From Pseudomonadota bacterium (GTDB taxonomy: Bacteria; Pseudomonadota; Gammaproteobacteria; Steroidobacterales; Steroidobacteraceae), in the NCBI GenBank assembly GCA_025356815.1, contig JANXQL010000156.1, forward strand, positions 1 to 64,000: a stretch of 64,000 nucleotides of DNA, in the 5' to 3' direction. The notes below the pieces were generated by a model. It was given only the letters and a program-made list of their open reading frames with translations, searched no databases and was not told the DNA's origin. This document shows, one piece after another, positions 62,417-64,000 of the stretch. The position numbers and the translations under genes were made by a program. Positions within the stretch are counted from its first letter, which is position 1; each line of letters begins with the position of its first letter.

Positions 62417-62802
62417 AGTAGCCGCGGCTTGATGGCAAACCCACTGAAAGGTGGCGACGCAAAGCTTCCGGTCTGACGGTCAAGGCGACATTGCAGGTCG
62501 TTCCGGCCCATGACAGCGGGGCTGCCGGTGTGGAGACGAGGCGGCGATGGTCCCCGAGGGGACGCGCCCCATCGACCAGCCACCGTACTCCTGCCCGCGA
62601 ACCGGGCAGGGCGCCGCCGTCGTGCGAGGGGCCAATGGGCCAACCTGAGAACTGCGTCTCGGCGCAACTCCCGATGGAGTGGGAGTCTTCCTAAGCAATA
62701 ACCCGCACGTTCCATTTAACAGTTTGTTGCTATACAGTTGGCTTGGAATCCTAATGCGGATCGGCTGCAAGACGACTTAACGTCTTGCACAGAAAGGGAT
62801 TT

Positions 62803-63891
62803 ATGAAGTTTGCGTGGCCGCAGCTTTCGTTTCCGTTTGGGCAAAAGTACCGGCCCATGATCGGGCTCGACATTACGACGTCATCGATCAAGCTGATCGA
62901 GCTGACTCAGGCGGGCGGTCATTTCCGCGTGGAGGCCTATGCGGCCGAGGCCACCCCGCACAGCGCAATCAATGAAAAAGCCATCGTCGACGCCGATGCC
63001 GTCGGCGAGGCGATCCGTCGCGCCGTCAAGCGCGCCGGCGCCCGTGCCAAGGAGGCCGCCGTCGCGATCTCCGGCGACGCGGCCATCACCAAGGTCATCC
63101 AGATGCCGCGCTCGCTGACCGAGCGCGAGCTGGAGGCCCAGGTCGAGATGCAGGCCGACCAGTACATCCCGTTCCCGAGGGATGAGGTCAGCTACGACTT
63201 CGAGGTGATGGGTCCGTCCGAGAAGGACCCCGACATGCAGGACGTGCTGCTGGTCGCGACCCGCACCGAAAACGTTGAACAGCGTCAGGCAGCGGTCGCC
63301 GCCGCCGGGCTCACCGCCCACATCGTCGACGTCGAGGCGTTCGCGCTGGAAAACGCCTGCCGGCTGATGACCCACCAGATGGTCGACGGCGGCCACGAGC
63401 GGACGATCGCGGTGGTCGATTTCGGCGCCAGCACGACCACCTTCAGCGTGCTGCGCAGCCTGCGCGTGATCTACACGCGCGACTTCGCCTTCGGCGGCCA
63501 GCAGCTGACCGAGGAGATCATGCGCACCTACGGCCTTTCGATGGAGGAGGCCGGCCGCGCCAAGAAGGAGGGCGGACTGCCGTCCAACTTCCAGCCCGAA
63601 GTACTCGACCCGTTCATCGACGACATGACCCAGCAGGTCAGTCGCAGCCTGCAGTTCTACCTCGCCTCCGGCAGTGGTCGCGAGCAGCCCGAGCAGGTGC
63701 TGATCTGTGGTGGCTGCGCCAACATTCCCGGCGTTGCCGACGTGATCGCGAGCCGGGTTGGAATTCCCGCCGAGCGAGGTGACCCGCTCGGCCAGATGAA
63801 GCTCTCGTCGAAGGCCAAGGCGCAGGGCGTCCGCAAGGACGCGACCGCGTTGCTGACGGCGTGCGGACTGGCGTTGCGGAGTTTCGACTGA
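62803..63891 (+). CDS. pilM: Type IV pilus assembly protein PilM
   Basis: PMIGLDITTSSIKLIELTQ; MPRSLTERELEAQVEMQADQYIPFP; VVDFGASTTTFSVL; FGGQQLTEEIMRTYGLSMEEAGRAKKEG. Confidence 0.95.
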   Translation: MKFAWPQLSFPFGQKYRPMIGLDITTSSIKLIELTQAGGHFRVEAYAAEATPHSAINEKAIVDADAVGEAIRRAVKRAGARAKEAAVAISGDAAITKVIQMPRSLTERELEAQVEMQADQYIPFPRDEVSYDFEVMGPSEKDPDMQDVLLVATRTENVEQRQAAVAAAGLTAHIVDVEAFALENACRLMTHQMVDGGHERTIAVVDFGASTTTFSVLRSLRVIYTRDFAFGGQQLTEEIMRTYGLSMEEAGRAKKEGGLPSNFQPEVLDPFIDDMTQQVSRSLQFYLASGSGREQPEQVLICGGCANIPGVADVIASRVGIPAERGDPLGQMKLSSKAKAQGVRKDATALLTACGLALRSFD

Positions 63892-64000
63892 TGCCGCGGA
63901 TTAACCTACTTCCCTGGCGGGCACAGCTGCGTGCGCAGCGGCAGAAGGAATTTGGCCTCGCCGCGCTCGGCGCGCTCCTCGCCGCCGGCGCCGTCACGCT
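63891..64000 (+). CDS. pilN: PilN, N-terminal part (runs off right edge)
   Basis: Manual translation MPRINLLPWRAQLRAQRQKEFGLAALGALLAAGAVTL; TGATG overlap with pilM. Confidence 0.9.
   Translation, partial: MPRINLLPWRAQLRAQRQKEFGLAALGALLAAGAVT

Overview
64 kb of high-GC, chromosome-like DNA, gammaproteobacterial in gene content and synteny (inferred by eye; no searches were run). Dense single-copy housekeeping operons: dtd (cut by left edge), a LytS/LytTR-type two-component pair, class I fumarase, trkH/trkA, uvrD, AI-2E transporter, an acetate kinase-PduL fusion, bioH-bioC, a cytochrome c oxidase cluster (coxBA-ctaG-coxC-SURF1-Sco-like ... ctaA-ctaB) interrupted by an NAD-type formate dehydrogenase operon (fdsGBA-fdsD), YqjD/E/K-like membrane genes, a saccharopine dehydrogenase/ALDH7/Lrp module, CtlX-type hydrolase, S41 protease lipoprotein, ubiA-ubiC, recG-ridA-spoT-rpoZ-gmk, a small accessory block between gmk and yicC, a PP2C phosphatase, rph-rdgB-hemW, an intergenic region with DnaA-box-like sites, rpmE, gltA, DMT transporter, enoyl-CoA hydratase, mrcA and pilM-pilN (cut by right edge). 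No rRNA, tRNA, CRISPR array, transposase or prophage was recognised. Most noteworthy: the AckA-PduL fusion with altered kinase motifs, the formate dehydrogenase operon nested in the cox biogenesis operon, the DnaA-box cluster upstream of rpmE, a hairpin-rich leader before pilM, and the accessory block splitting yicC from gmk. I saw nothing I would call a clearly new defence or mobile system.
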